Shown one piece after another: positions 54,300-64,000 of a DNA stretch of 64,000 nucleotides (positions within the stretch are counted from its first letter, which is position 1; every line of letters starts with the position of its first letter). Made by a program: the position numbers and the translations under genes. Source of the stretch: Isoetes taiwanensis (taxonomy: Eukaryota; Streptophyta; Lycopodiopsida; Isoetales; Isoetaceae); NCBI GenBank assembly GCA_021234155.1, contig JAJEKV010000213.1, positions 124,001 through 188,000 of the forward strand, given 5' to 3'. The notes under the pieces are model-generated. The model was not told where the DNA came from and did no database searches. It was given only the letters and a program-made list of their open reading frames with translations.

Positions 54300-54812
54300 T
54301 ACTAATGGAAGACCACAATCACACACCACACAACACACTCTCTACACACCACCACATACCACACACCACACAATATCACGGACCCGACACACCACACAAC
54401 ACTGGCGTGGTGGTAGCAAGGAGTAGTGGGACATTGTGCAGGGTGGTGAAGTGTGGTGGTGGTGTGGTGGTGGTGGGGCGTGGTGGTGGTGGTGGTGGTG
54501 GGGTGTGTGGTGGTGGTGGAGTATGTGGTGTGGTGTGTTGTGGTGGTGGTGGCGTGTGGTGGTGGGGTGTGGTGTGGTGGTGGTGGAGTGTGGTGGTGGT
54601 GGATTGTGGTGTGGGACATGGTGGGTGTGGTGGTGTGGTGTGGTGGTGGTGGAGTGTGGTGGTGGTGGAGGGTGTAGTGGTGGTGGGGTGTGGTGGAGGG
54701 GTATGGTATGGGACATGGTGGAGTCCGGTGGTGTGGTGTGGTGGTGGTGGGTGTGGTGGTGGTGGAGGAGTGTGGTGGTGGTGGTGGAGTGTGGTGAAGG
54801 GGTGTGGTGTGG
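54300..54812. repeat. G/T-rich (GTG)n low-complexity tract, copy 2
   Basis: As 44400-44905, with different repeat counts. It is interrupted by a solo LTR and resumes at 56461. Confidence 0.88.
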
Positions 54813-56455
54813 TGTGGCCGGTCGGGGGGAATATACGCCATAAATACATTATATTCTGGATCCGTCACCATACAAGTCTATCTTCATAGCCTTGTATACC
54901 ATAGATTGTGGCACTAGGGGGCATGGCTAAGTTATTCTCATAACTTAGCCAACCATAGGTTAAGCCATTATCCACGTGGCCTTAACCTATTGGGGCACCG
55001 CCACACGAGGACTCACCCGATTGGTGCCCGCGTGGCATCCCTAGGTGGACCCTAACTTATATAGGCATAAACCCTAACCCTAGACCTCTTTCCAGCCCTA
55101 GCACCCAGAGACTCACCTACTCGTTCGAAACCCCGTTTCGAACATCGTTTGCTGTGGCATAGACTGGTGCAGCAAGCCCCAGCAGGGTAGACTCGTTCTT
55201 GGAGTAGGAGCGGCATCTCGTGAGTCAGAGACCATGGAGGCACACGGATCTGGAGGAAGAGCTTCAGGAGCAGGTATGTAGGATAGTGGTAGTGATAGCT
55301 CATCTGGAAATTAGCATTCCAAATATGCTAGTATTTTGTATCTAGAGTAGAGCCATCCTAGAACCCATATTCAACATCTTGAACCCTAATCAAGGAACCC
55401 TAACTATTAGTTAGATTTGTATGATTAGGTTAAGATGTTCTTCTTATGATTATTCTCATGATGTGATGAGTATGGATGTTGGTTGAACTTGTTTGCTCCT
55501 CTTGTATTGGGAAGGGGGGTAGAGACCTAGAGCCATATGTAGTATGCTCCTAGAGTAGATCCCTTAGTTCCTATTAGTTTGCGGCACCTGTGCATAGGAG
55601 CCCACCAGGGCTATTGAGGCTATGATATGACTCAGCACCATATAACGGGGCTAGAGGGAAAGTGGAGGGAGGATCCTGCCGAGTGGGGGCGGAGGGGGAT
55701 CCCATAGTGGGCTAGGCTTATGGTCGGTCACTTAGGTGTGGGCGAGCATGGGTCAGGACACCTCTGGGGGCAATGGTGTTGCCACGCCTCTCGAGAGCTG
55801 CAAGTGTTGGCTTGGCTCGTTTTGGGGGTTGGTCGGTGCGAATCGTGTGTCGCCCACGATTCTCTAGCCGCCCGGCACCTCTAGATCCAGGAAGGGGAGA
55901 TGCAACCCTTCACGCCTCATCGGACCAGGGAGATGCAACTGGAGTAGTCCCGATGGGTGATGCCATGGGATTGCGTATCAGGAAGGCTAGAGTCTGTCGA
56001 GCTGATCTAGCCCATTTGCAAAGTATGCACGGGAGGGGCGGATGGAGTGGTCAACCCTAGCCATTGTTCTATGCCAGCCCCGCCATTGCCATGACTCGGT
56101 CCTGCTCTATCTTGAGGCCTAGCCGGTCGGTCATCCTCCCACGAAGTCCGGAGCCGGGTAGGAGCTCTCATGTTTTATGGTTCGTGATTATCATCTTTGC
56201 CTTGGTTTATGTGTGATGCACTACCCTCTCGAGGTAGTATTTGTATATGTTGATGCTAGTTACGGCGTGTTATAAACCTTCATTTGTTATAGGAGCCCAT
56301 AGGAAAGGGGGCGCCAAGACACCTTCCAGTATTCCCTTCCGCACTAAGAGTCACCTCGAGTGCGGGTAGAGGCGAAAGGGCCCATGCGGTTCTTGAGCGG
56401 ATGGGGATTTCTGCCGAGTGTACGGCCGGGGCCGTGACGTTTTGTGGGCGTCACA
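54813..56455 (+). mobile_element. Solo LTR of a chromovirus-related family
   Basis: 1643 bp from TGTGGCC to GGGCGTCACA with TGTGG on both sides (54808-54812, 56456-56460), a clean 5-bp target duplication. The sister copy at 44.8 kb lacks it. It shares GTATTGGGAAGGGGGGTAGA and other phrases with the 1.67-kb LTR of the main chromovirus, so it is a relative in plus orientation. A TATA box (TTATATAGG) is at 55057-55065. Confidence 0.9.
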
Positions 56456-56460
56456 TGTGG

Positions 56461-56590
56461 GACATGGTGGAGTGTGGCGGTGGGAGATGGTAGAGTGTAG
56501 TCGTGGGAGATGGTGGGGTGTGGTGTGGGACATGGTGGATGCCAACAACTCACCATTCACCAGACCACACATACCTCATCTATCATTCTG
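56461..56590. repeat. Block copy 2 resumed after solo LTR
   Basis: Matches 44816-44950 (GGACATGGTGGAGTGTGGCG ... CATCTATCATTCTGGCAT), after which the copies diverge. Confidence 0.85.
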
Positions 56591-56786
56591 GCATCCATTG
56601 CACGAAATGCCCCACAGATGGCATCATAGAGACACAACATGACAATACAGTCAACATGATGCAAAATGGTAGTAGACATACCTGATTCTAAGTGGATTCG
56701 AGGTTACCTTTTCTGTGTTGATAGAAACAATCTAGGTCAAGCTTGAGATTTTTTTCTGTTGTAACACAACTAATAATTGAACATAC

Positions 56787-57107
56787 CTGCAATGGCATGT
56801 TTTGGTCTCCGAACATTGCTCTGCTTTTCTGTTTTGATTGTGAGTTCGGATTGAATGTGTGGTCTAGAGGAACCTGATTTAGTTTTTTCCCTATCATCTT
56901 CATCATCCCTGTCACTCTTACTACTTTCCTCCTGGTCAGGTTGGATTTGCCTATGCTTTCTCTTGGGTCTAGAACCCCTTTATATGCAGATAATAAGCCA
57001 CTGCCCAGGTTCCAGGAGCCATTCCACCCCATGTATGTGGCTTTCCTGTAATTCTTTTGTAAATTTGCATGAACTCTTTGTATTGTTCATTGCTCAGATT
57101 CTTCAAC
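56787..57107 (-). pseudogene. Exon 2 of unknown gene, minus strand
   Basis: On minus the acceptor TTCTTGTACAG precedes GTTGAAG and the donor GCAG/GTATG ends the exon. It reads LKNLSNEQYKEFMQIYKRIT, then PHTWGGMAPGTWAVAYYLHI. After one stop or one-base shift near 56970 a charged frame continues (RPKRKHRQIQPDQEESSKSD). Exon 1 joins it in frame. Not recognised; the stop may be a sequence error. Confidence 0.5.
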
Positions 57108-57168
57108 CTGTACAAGAAAACATATGCCTTAATTTTTCAGTTTGAACAAAACATTTGGGGGAAAATAC

Positions 57169-57290
57169 CTGTAGCTAGATTTATTTGGAACTCTGTCACC
57201 CCAAAGCTTCTTTAGATCTTCATGGGGCACAATCTCTTGTTTTAGGAGAGATTTCATCGTGTAACCAGTGGCATTCAATTCTAACTCCAT
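57169..57290 (-). pseudogene. Exon 1 of unknown gene, minus strand
   Basis: ATG at 57290: MELELNATGYTMKSLLKQEI, then VPHEDLKKLWGDRVPNKSSY, ending TACAG before donor GTATTTT. It splices in phase to exon 2 at 57107 across a 61-bp intron. The downstream exon at 54059-54247 (minus) might belong to the same gene, with the G/T tract and the solo LTR in the intron between. Confidence 0.5.
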
Positions 57291-57381
57291 TACAGTTCAA
57301 TCGGCAAGAAGCGGCAAAAAAACAGAAGAAGAGGTGATTATTTCTTAATTCAAAATGAGGGACAATGACGTGGCATAAAAT

Positions 57382-57690
57382 TCAAAATAACCGACGCTCA
57401 TTAATTCGCACTCCCGCAATCTCCGCTTCGGATGCACCACCCGGTTCTACCACAAAAGTGGTGCCAAAATGTGGCGTCAAAATGCGCGTTTTTGATACAC
57501 CACAGCGTGCTTTTACCCCAATAAGAATATTGTATTCACGATCCAGTACATCACCTCTCTTACATTTGTGTTCTTGAAGGCAACAAAAATTCATAGAATG
57601 GTTGGATAAATAAAGAGACAATCTGCTTCTTTTACTTGGGGAAGAAGCAATGCCGCGAACATTCCAATGACACAATATTCATATTACTGA
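57382..57690 (-). pseudogene. LINE endonuclease N-terminus, fragment
   Basis: On minus CHWNVRGIASSPSKRSRLSL then MNFCCLQEHKCKRGD, the S-WNVRG and LQEHK motifs of an L1-type endonuclease. Only about 100 codons remain. Same strand as the LINE pieces at 60.3 and 63 kb. Confidence 0.75.
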
Positions 57691-57699
57691 ATTTGGATG

Positions 57700-58262
57700 T
57701 TCCACTTCCATACTCACTACCTACGTGTCTATCACATCAGCCCTAGAATATATTCTCCTGGAAGATTTGCCCAACAAGTCCTAGAAAGTGGTAAGGGGGG
57801 GGCTCCTCTCTGCTCCACCCTTCCATTGTGCACTGCAATTCTTGGCGAAAGTGAGCCTCTTCTCTGCTCCATACTTCCCATATATTGTGCAGCTCCACCA
57901 TGATTCTCTATTGGTGAGAGAAAGCCTCTGTTCCACTCTACCCTTCTATATGCCTCTTCTGTGGACAACAGGATTTGCATAGTGAGCATATTTATTTCTT
58001 GCAGCTTTTTTCAAACTGACTTTAGTCCATCCTGCCTAAGCTCTTTCTTGCCGCTCTTCTTGTATTTGAATTGCTTGCAATTTAGCTATAGCGGCATCAT
58101 TGAAAAGAAGGAAGGAAGGAAGGAAGTATATGGCCTATGAGACGGTTTTACAATATAGCGAAAAGTTTCCAAACACAAAATAAAACCACAGAAACCCTGT
58201 ACAATGTGTCTCTACCACTGGGATGAAAAAAGTGTCATGGGTCTCTGTAGGAGGGGAAGGAG
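57700..58262. other. Non-coding, contains repeated CTCT(C/T)TGCTCCA phrase
   Basis: CTCT(C/T)TGCTCCA followed by CCCTTCC- or TACTTCC-like sequence recurs at about 57801 and 57863. There is a short GAAG run near 58108-58125. No gene. Confidence 0.5.
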
Positions 58263-58263
58263 C

Positions 58264-58394
<131 letters not shown>

Positions 58395-60290
58395 GGAAAT
58401 TTTATGTCCATGGAGACCATAGAGGGCCATGGGACGGTACAGATGGAAAGGCATAAGCCCAAATGAAACTAGGGGCTTAGTCCAACACAATATATGAAAG
58501 AAAAGAAGAAGAAGAAGGGAAGAAGTATAGACCTTAGAGCCACTAAATATAACCCAACCAAGGGTTCTGATGCCACTAGTCGCATATAAGAGATATGCCT
58601 CCCCTATATACTGGCCAATTTTTTAAGCCTTGTCACTTGCACCTTACAACTCATCACACTTTCTGGTTTACACTGGGGAGAGATTCTCTTGTATAGAAAA
58701 GTGAGTATCCTTGAGGTGACTCTCACGTTGAAGCCAAAGATAGGTTCCATACATATAAAACTCAAATTTCAGACGCATAAAGTTAAAAAATACGTATTTC
58801 TGATGTAATGTATTTTTTATAATTTTTTCATACTATCGAGAAAAAACAAGGTGCTATACACGACGGATTGCCCTCTTATGCTCCGAGGGTAATGTTTGCA
58901 TGTTTTTTGTTTTGTGGTTTCGTGTTAGTAGGGGCAGTTGTGTTCCTAATTCCATAGGCATAATGCTCTAAACCAAGAATAAGTTCACTTTGGTATGATA
59001 GAAAAATGGCTTGCATCTTTATAATATCTTCTTGCACGATAAAAACAAAGCTAGGTAAAGTATAATGCATTAAATACACATGAAAGTTTCCAAAACTCTA
59101 TAAATGCAAGCTTCATTATACATGCTAGTCAGTGTATGGCAAAGTATTTGAAATGAATGGGAAATTTTGCTTCTAGCTTTAGGATGAACAGGCATCTGCA
59201 GATTTGAATGGGACCTATCCTACTGATAAAATTTTGGTTCGAAAAATTTCCTTTAGATCTCATAAACAAAAGGATACTAAAACAAATTTGTAGCCTACAA
59301 AGAAAGCACACAATATAGTATTAAATTCTAGCAAAAATAACATAAACAGGTCATGTTCCTAGGAAAATGCGCCTCTAATGAATAGAATAGAATAGAATAG
59401 AATAGTTTTTAGTAATATTTCGTCAATGAGTAGCTTACTCCACCAAAGTTAAAAGTCTTCCGTATTAGCTCCCTCTAATGAGATGTGAAATGTGCATGTG
59501 GAACTTGTTCCTTAGTTCCTGAACTTATTTTTTACTAATTAACCATATTAAAAACTCCTATAACTTATTTTTTGTACCAAAAAAAATCCTACCTATAGAA
59601 AAATGAATCGGAAAAATCCTTATACGCCTCTTTTTGGATCGGCCGTATATCCTACTATATTTCAAGTGAATCGGAAAATCATTTTTTGAACCGGAAATTC
59701 TGTAAAGCGCCTAGGACTTTGCCACACATAGATGCTAGTATCGAAAACTCTATAAATGCAAGCTTCCTTCACGTCCCAAGGAAAGAGTGTCCAAGACATG
59801 GGATTTCCCATAATAAAAATATAAAATTTAATGATGTCTCATTACTATTGTAAAGATAATATGGTTGTGTGCCCCCTTCATATCACTCTACTTTGTGAAT
59901 GGAAAAGTAAAGTAAACAAACCTTTTAAACAGGTGGATGGCTTAGACCATTAAGCCATGGTAACATGCCAACAATCAATGTTTTATATTGCTAGAAGCTT
60001 TTGAAGCACAAATAAAGTGTATAACCGAGAGCATGCAATCAAATTGGATATTATATTGCAACAAAGAATTGCGTTCCATGACTTCGCCATTTAAGAATAA
60101 CCAAATTTGTAGCATTTGAAAAAAATTTGTATTAATTCAAGTCAAATTTTTTTTTAAGTACGATAAGCTCATTTACCAAGGAAAACTATAACAACATAAA
60201 ATGCATAGACAGGATCATAACCNTCCAGCGGACAAACTAATCCAACTGAGCACAACCACCTGTTTATGCATAAGAATGAATAAAAAGAAG
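58395..60290. other. AT-rich intergenic DNA, no gene seen
   Basis: Scattered stops in all frames. A GAATA run at 59381-59405 (reverse complement of the LINE-2 ATTCT tail) may mark a tiny LINE-2 3' end on minus. CGAAAACTCTATAAATGCAAGCTTC-like phrases occur near 59092 and 59744. One unresolved base (n) at 60223. Confidence 0.55.
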
Positions 60291-60295
60291 AATAA

Positions 60296-60600
60296 TTATA
60301 AGCCAAAACAATTGTATTCTGTCCATTGAAGAAGAATCTCATCTGCAGAATCTATGCCCTTAAAGATAATTAGATAAATAGTCTCCTTCTCTTCCAGATC
60401 AGTTATAAAAGTCGGCCACACGCAAGATGAAAAGCTCATTTTGGCAGTTGTGTCTTGCATTAGGATAGATAGCGAGCAGAATTCACTGACTAAGCCAACA
60501 CCATACCTATTGAACCACTCACAAAAGAAAAAAAAATGCTTAATACTCTCAACCCTTCGCTTACATGAAGAATAGAATATGTAGCACAATAACAGGGGGT
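60296..60600 (-). pseudogene. LINE zf-RVT fragment
   Basis: On minus the frame reads CKRRVESIKHFFFFCEWFNR, the C-x-R---S-x-x-H-x-FF-x-C shape of zf-RVT domains, then WPTFITDLEEKETIYLIIFK. No other LINE part is next to it. Confidence 0.5.
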
Positions 60601-60769
60601 TACTTTTAGATTTTTATACGCTTTTTCACATGGTTTTTCTATGATTTCGTTGTTGTATTCGTTGAAGTGTACTAAATAGTATTTCTAGAGTGCACCCTTT
60701 ATGGGCCGTTGATTTTCATTGGTTGGAACAATCCGAGGGTTGTTGTCTTTCTCTGCATGTGTTTGTGCA

Positions 60770-60945
60770 TGAACACTGCGCATGTTTATGCATGTGCATG
60801 TGCACATGCATGTGCATGTGTGTGCATGTGCATGTTCATGTGCATGTATATGCATGTGCATGTGTATTGTGCATGTGCAAGTGCAAGTGCATGTGCATGT
60901 GCATGTGTGAATGTGTGTGCATGTGTGCATATGCATGTGTACTTG
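60770..60945. repeat. (TGCATG)n-like microsatellite
   Basis: GTGCATGTGCATG hexamer-type repeat with small interruptions, about 175 bp. Confidence 0.93.
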
Positions 60946-61730
60946 CCCTCTTGGATTCTTATTGCCGGAGTGGATTTTACTACCACGAGATGGATTTTTT
61001 GCTCACACTTACAAAGGTATTTGTTTTTTTAATGTTTCTTCAGTTAGCATAATGTTTTTTTTTACAAGGTATTGGTTTCCTGATTCTACAATGTAGTGCT
61101 GCAAAACCCCCTTTTATTTCCTTCCTAAGATTTGATGCAGATTCAAGTTTAGGCCCTCTGTTTGCTTCCAACTCTTGGATATTCACGGCTGCCGGATTGT
61201 TCATAGCGACCCGACCTTTAGCTTCAATCAACAAAAGGATTCTTATGCACACAACAAAGCGGATTATTCCATGCCCTTTTCCATGTCACCTTGCCAGTCG
61301 GTCAAACGGTGGCCACAAGAATGCATTTATATTGTAGGTTTGGAACTTTAATCGAACCATAAGGTGAATCATGCATTACCTTTAAGCTAGAGATGGAGCA
61401 TCCAAAATCATATGGATTGATAAATAATGGTGTCATTGTGAAAGAGAAATGGCGGAAGTAACAATATGTAGCATAATAACAGGGGGGTTTTTTGTGTTGC
61501 AAACTTTATGACTTTCAGAACAATGGGATCAATCTGCTCTATCTTTATGGTAACTTTTACTTATGTTCTATTTGTTTTATTGTGATCAAATTTAAAAGCT
61601 ACAGGTGATGAAAGCCTCAAATGAATTCTAGTTTTTTCCGGGTTTGAATTCTAAAATTTTTTTTGTCACACCGGGAGGGGGGTGGTGGTGACATCCCTAA
61701 GGACCCGAAGGGGCCAAAAAAATTTTTTTG
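60946..61730. other. Non-coding, no feature seen
   Basis: Short open frames only. ATAACAGGGGG occurs at 60588 and 61477, preceded in both places by GTAGCA(C/T)AAT. Confidence 0.5.
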
Positions 61731-61732
61731 CA

Positions 61733-61794
61733 ACACAAACCATTAACATCCAACATATAAAAATTAAATCCCCCAACACATAACAACCATTGAC
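61733..61794. repeat. Left arm of 62-bp inverted repeat
   Basis: Pairs with 62132-62194 with one mismatch (CACAAACCATTAACATCCAA ...). The following phrase AACACATAAC(A/T)ACCATTGACATTA repeats twice more. Confidence 0.93.
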
Positions 61795-62131
61795 ATTAAC
61801 AACCAACACATAACTACCATTGACATTAATTAACACAACCATTGGGTCCAACACATTTAAATTAAAATCCCCCTTAAACCCCCTTTGGTTTGGGTGCATA
61901 TTCACACGAGGGAGGTGGCGAGGGGGGCGGCGAGCCCTCATAATTGTATTTTTGCACGTCTGAAATCAACACCATATAGTATTCCGCTTTGAAATCTTAT
62001 AGTATTTTGCGAATCTTGTTATACAGTATAGCAAATTTTGTACTTGCATACCCCACAAACGAGGAACTTTACGTACGGTATAGATTAAGGAATAAGGGGT
62101 GAATATACCTTTCCAACAGCTCTGTTGCCCG

Positions 62132-62194
62132 GTCAATGGTTGTTATGTGTTGGGGGGTTTAATTTTTATATGTTGGATGTTAATGGTTTGTGTG
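62132..62194. repeat. Right arm of inverted repeat
   Basis: Reverse complement of 61733-61794, spacer about 340 bp. No transposase between. Confidence 0.93.
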
Positions 62195-62199
62195 AATAG

Positions 62200-63010
62200 A
62201 ATGAAGGACAGATCTCTGAAATACCAACAGGTTGACTTTGAGGCATCTATGGATCTATTTGCAACGGGTCTATCTGAAAGTATCAGAGCATTGGGTCTAT
62301 CTGAAAGTATATAGCTGATAGAACTCCTTGTGTTACTACAAAGTAGCAATAACAATACAAAGAATATATCAGATGCCAGATTCCTGCTCTTAAGCTTACA
62401 ATTCTCAAACTAAAAAAAAAAAACCAAAATTCTTCATTCTATTCCTTAATGCACCATCCATGTGATTTTTTGAACATAATATAAGCGAAAAACAAATTTG
62501 AGTACTAGTATCCACCCCTCAAGAGGACGTTTTTGATTGAACATGCAAAAACAATATATACTTTTTTGACTCATTTCAAAATTTGATTCACTAGTTTCTA
62601 CCTCTCAAGGGGATGCTTCTTTTTGACACGCAAAGGCAATGTATGGTGTGTAACTTTTTAAAACCTGCCAAAAGGGCAAGTCTCAATCACAATCTGCTTC
62701 AATCTATTGTGCGAATAACATGTTAAGCCACTACAACAGCTTATCTACTGAGAACAAGAAGCAGACCCCTGCACATGCATAATGACAAAAGTAGTTGGTA
62801 CATGTCATTATAGTTGCTCACGGCCTCCTCGAATAGAGGAGGGACTTACTATTGCTACATCACCCACCCTTTAAAAAACACTGCACCATGGGCTATAACC
62901 ATTGGAGCTGGGAAATACTTAACACATGTTTTTTGTGCAGAATTGGGTCTGATCTCTAGGTAGTACATGATGCCCAAATGCATAGCCTAGTCTTAAATGT
63001 TATTCTGAAT
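62200..63010. other. Non-coding AT-rich DNA
   Basis: GGTCTATCTGAAAGTAT occurs twice, 28 bp apart, near 62266 and 62294. Otherwise nothing recognised. Confidence 0.5.
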
Positions 63011-63011
63011 C

Positions 63012-64000
63012 TTTTTTTTTTTTGAAGAATATAAGAATATATTAAACCACTAGAATGCGATCAAGTACAATGATAAGTGTGGTGCTAAGAAATGAAGCGC
63101 CCATCATGATCCACAATCTGTAGGAATGTCGACCAAATTTCCCGCTTAACTGTGCCAGACAAGCTTGAGACTTGGTACGCCTGCCACAACTTGTGCCTCA
63201 AGATCGGAACAAACCGAAAAGGGCTAAGCACTGCATTCTGAAAGACCTTCGCTCTCCGTCTTTTCCAAATCAGCCACAAAAGCCAAGCTGCATAAATGAA
63301 ACGCCTGCCGCTTGGCCACGCCCACCCGGGCTAGGAAGGACTCCCAAGAGAATCTTCGACCGCGATAATGAAGTCCCAAAGAGGGCTCTCACCCGGGACC
63401 AAGCTGCCCCTACCTCGTGCATAGGACAAAGCAAAGTGCTCAATGGTCTCATGTCGCCTCCCACATAAAGGGCATGTTTAAAACACCGAGGCTTGAAACG
63501 TGGACTCGGACATTCACCCCGAGGCTATTGCAAGATCGCCAAAAGGGTACGGATTTTAGGAGGAGGCAATGTATTCCACGCCCACTTCCACATGGCGGGC
63601 CACTTACTCCCACGGAAGCTTAAGTGACCACTTATCCGGCTGGCAACGCGTGTCTGGCGCTAGGAGCCCATAAGCGATGCTACAAACCGAGATGCATCAA
63701 GTCCACTATGCGACTTCCAAAACGCGATTGACTTGAGAAGACAAGCGCAATGGAATAGCATTGGCAATTCCGCCCAAGTCCAGATGTCCCACCGCCGCAG
63801 GCCAAATCTCTCCCTAAAACTCCCATGGCACCGGATGACCTTCCCAATACCGCCACGGATGGTTGTTACCCCTATGACAATCCATCGGCCGAAAGTACCG
63901 GGTGTAGGGAAGAGGCCAAGGGAGATCAGAATCAAGGGTACCCGGAGAAAGGGCGATGAGGCTACCATACATCCGCTAGGGTCCAATGAAAAGAGAACCT
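63012..64000 (-). mobile_element. L1-type LINE 3' end, minus strand (continues past window)
   Basis: A 12-bp poly-T at 63012-63023 is the poly-A tail on minus, preceded by TATATTCTTCAAAA as in the 53.7-kb LINE (CAGTTCTTCAAAA). Coding pieces on minus: 63279-63085 (MWLIWKRRRAKVFQNAVLSP, as LVWLIWKRRRLWIF at 53.4 kb), the zf-RVT remnant near 63470-63430 (CPLCGRRHETIEH across frames) and 63986-63660 (GGIGKVIRCHGSFRERFGLR then RWDIWTWAELPMLFHC). Frames are broken. Confidence 0.82.

Noticed and set aside
59381-59405. LINE-2 copy on the minus strand
   Set aside because: Only the GAATA run and a few flanking A/T bases match. Too short to call an element.
60685-61052. Cys/His-rich frames on both strands
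   Set aside because: Produced by the TGCATG repeat. Spacing of Cys and His follows the repeat, not a zinc finger.

Overview
The window reads as land-plant nuclear DNA made almost entirely of nested transposable elements. The evidence is L1-type LINEs with a zf-RVT-type C-terminus and poly-A tails, a chromovirus (Ty3/gypsy) primed by initiator tRNA-Met, and LTR families inserted into one another. Sequence errors concentrated at CAG/CTG sites also suggest CHG methylation, a plant trait. A large-genome plant, possibly a non-seed plant such as a fern, would fit, but the species cannot be fixed from sequence alone. No intact housekeeping gene, tRNA, rRNA or CRISPR array was found.

Layout. 1-15,667 (minus): a chromovirus with both LTRs (3' LTR cut by the window start), PBS, PPT, gag, protease, RT, RNase H, integrase and chromodomain. 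A non-autonomous LTR element (4,670-8,310) is inserted between gag and protease. Between the PBS and gag lie two accessory genes, each with its own TATA box and a pair of about 70-bp hairpins upstream. One of them ends in a clear histone H3 fold. 15,668-19,941 (plus): an older, inverted LTR of the same family, split by a 3.4-kb terminal-inverted-repeat (TIR) transposon. 19,942-24,974 (plus): a 5'-truncated L1-type LINE, itself interrupted by a MITE-like insert. 24,975-44,950: a second gypsy-like element (gag-protease, no RT seen), split by a 12.35-kb DNA transposon (28,462-40,809) with 31-bp TIRs, a 4-bp target duplication, a DUF7869/Sola-like transposase and several minus-strand cargo genes. 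It is followed by an LTR-like segment, a truncated LINE and an intron-bearing gene fragment. 45,350-51,036 (plus): a second, different LINE with tandem 5' UTR monomers and an ATTCT tail. 51,037-56,590: a recent second copy of the 27.8-44.9 kb block that lacks the 12.35-kb transposon and the 535-bp foldback element, so it records their empty sites. It carries instead a solo LTR (54,813-56,455). 56,600-64,000: AT-rich DNA with exon-like fragments, microsatellites, LINE pieces and a LINE 3' end on the minus strand.

Most promising. (1) A chromovirus that carries a chromodomain integrase also encodes a histone H3-fold protein with a long basic/proline-rich N-terminal extension, under a promoter module shared with a second unknown gene. 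(2) A 12.35-kb DNA transposon, delimited exactly by its empty site, carries an FCP1-like phosphatase fragment and scattered CACGC/GCGTG palindromes. (3) Differences between duplicate copies fall mostly at CAG/CTG trinucleotides and often create CG, as expected from consensus errors at CHG-methylated cytosines. Many apparent frameshifts here may therefore not be real.
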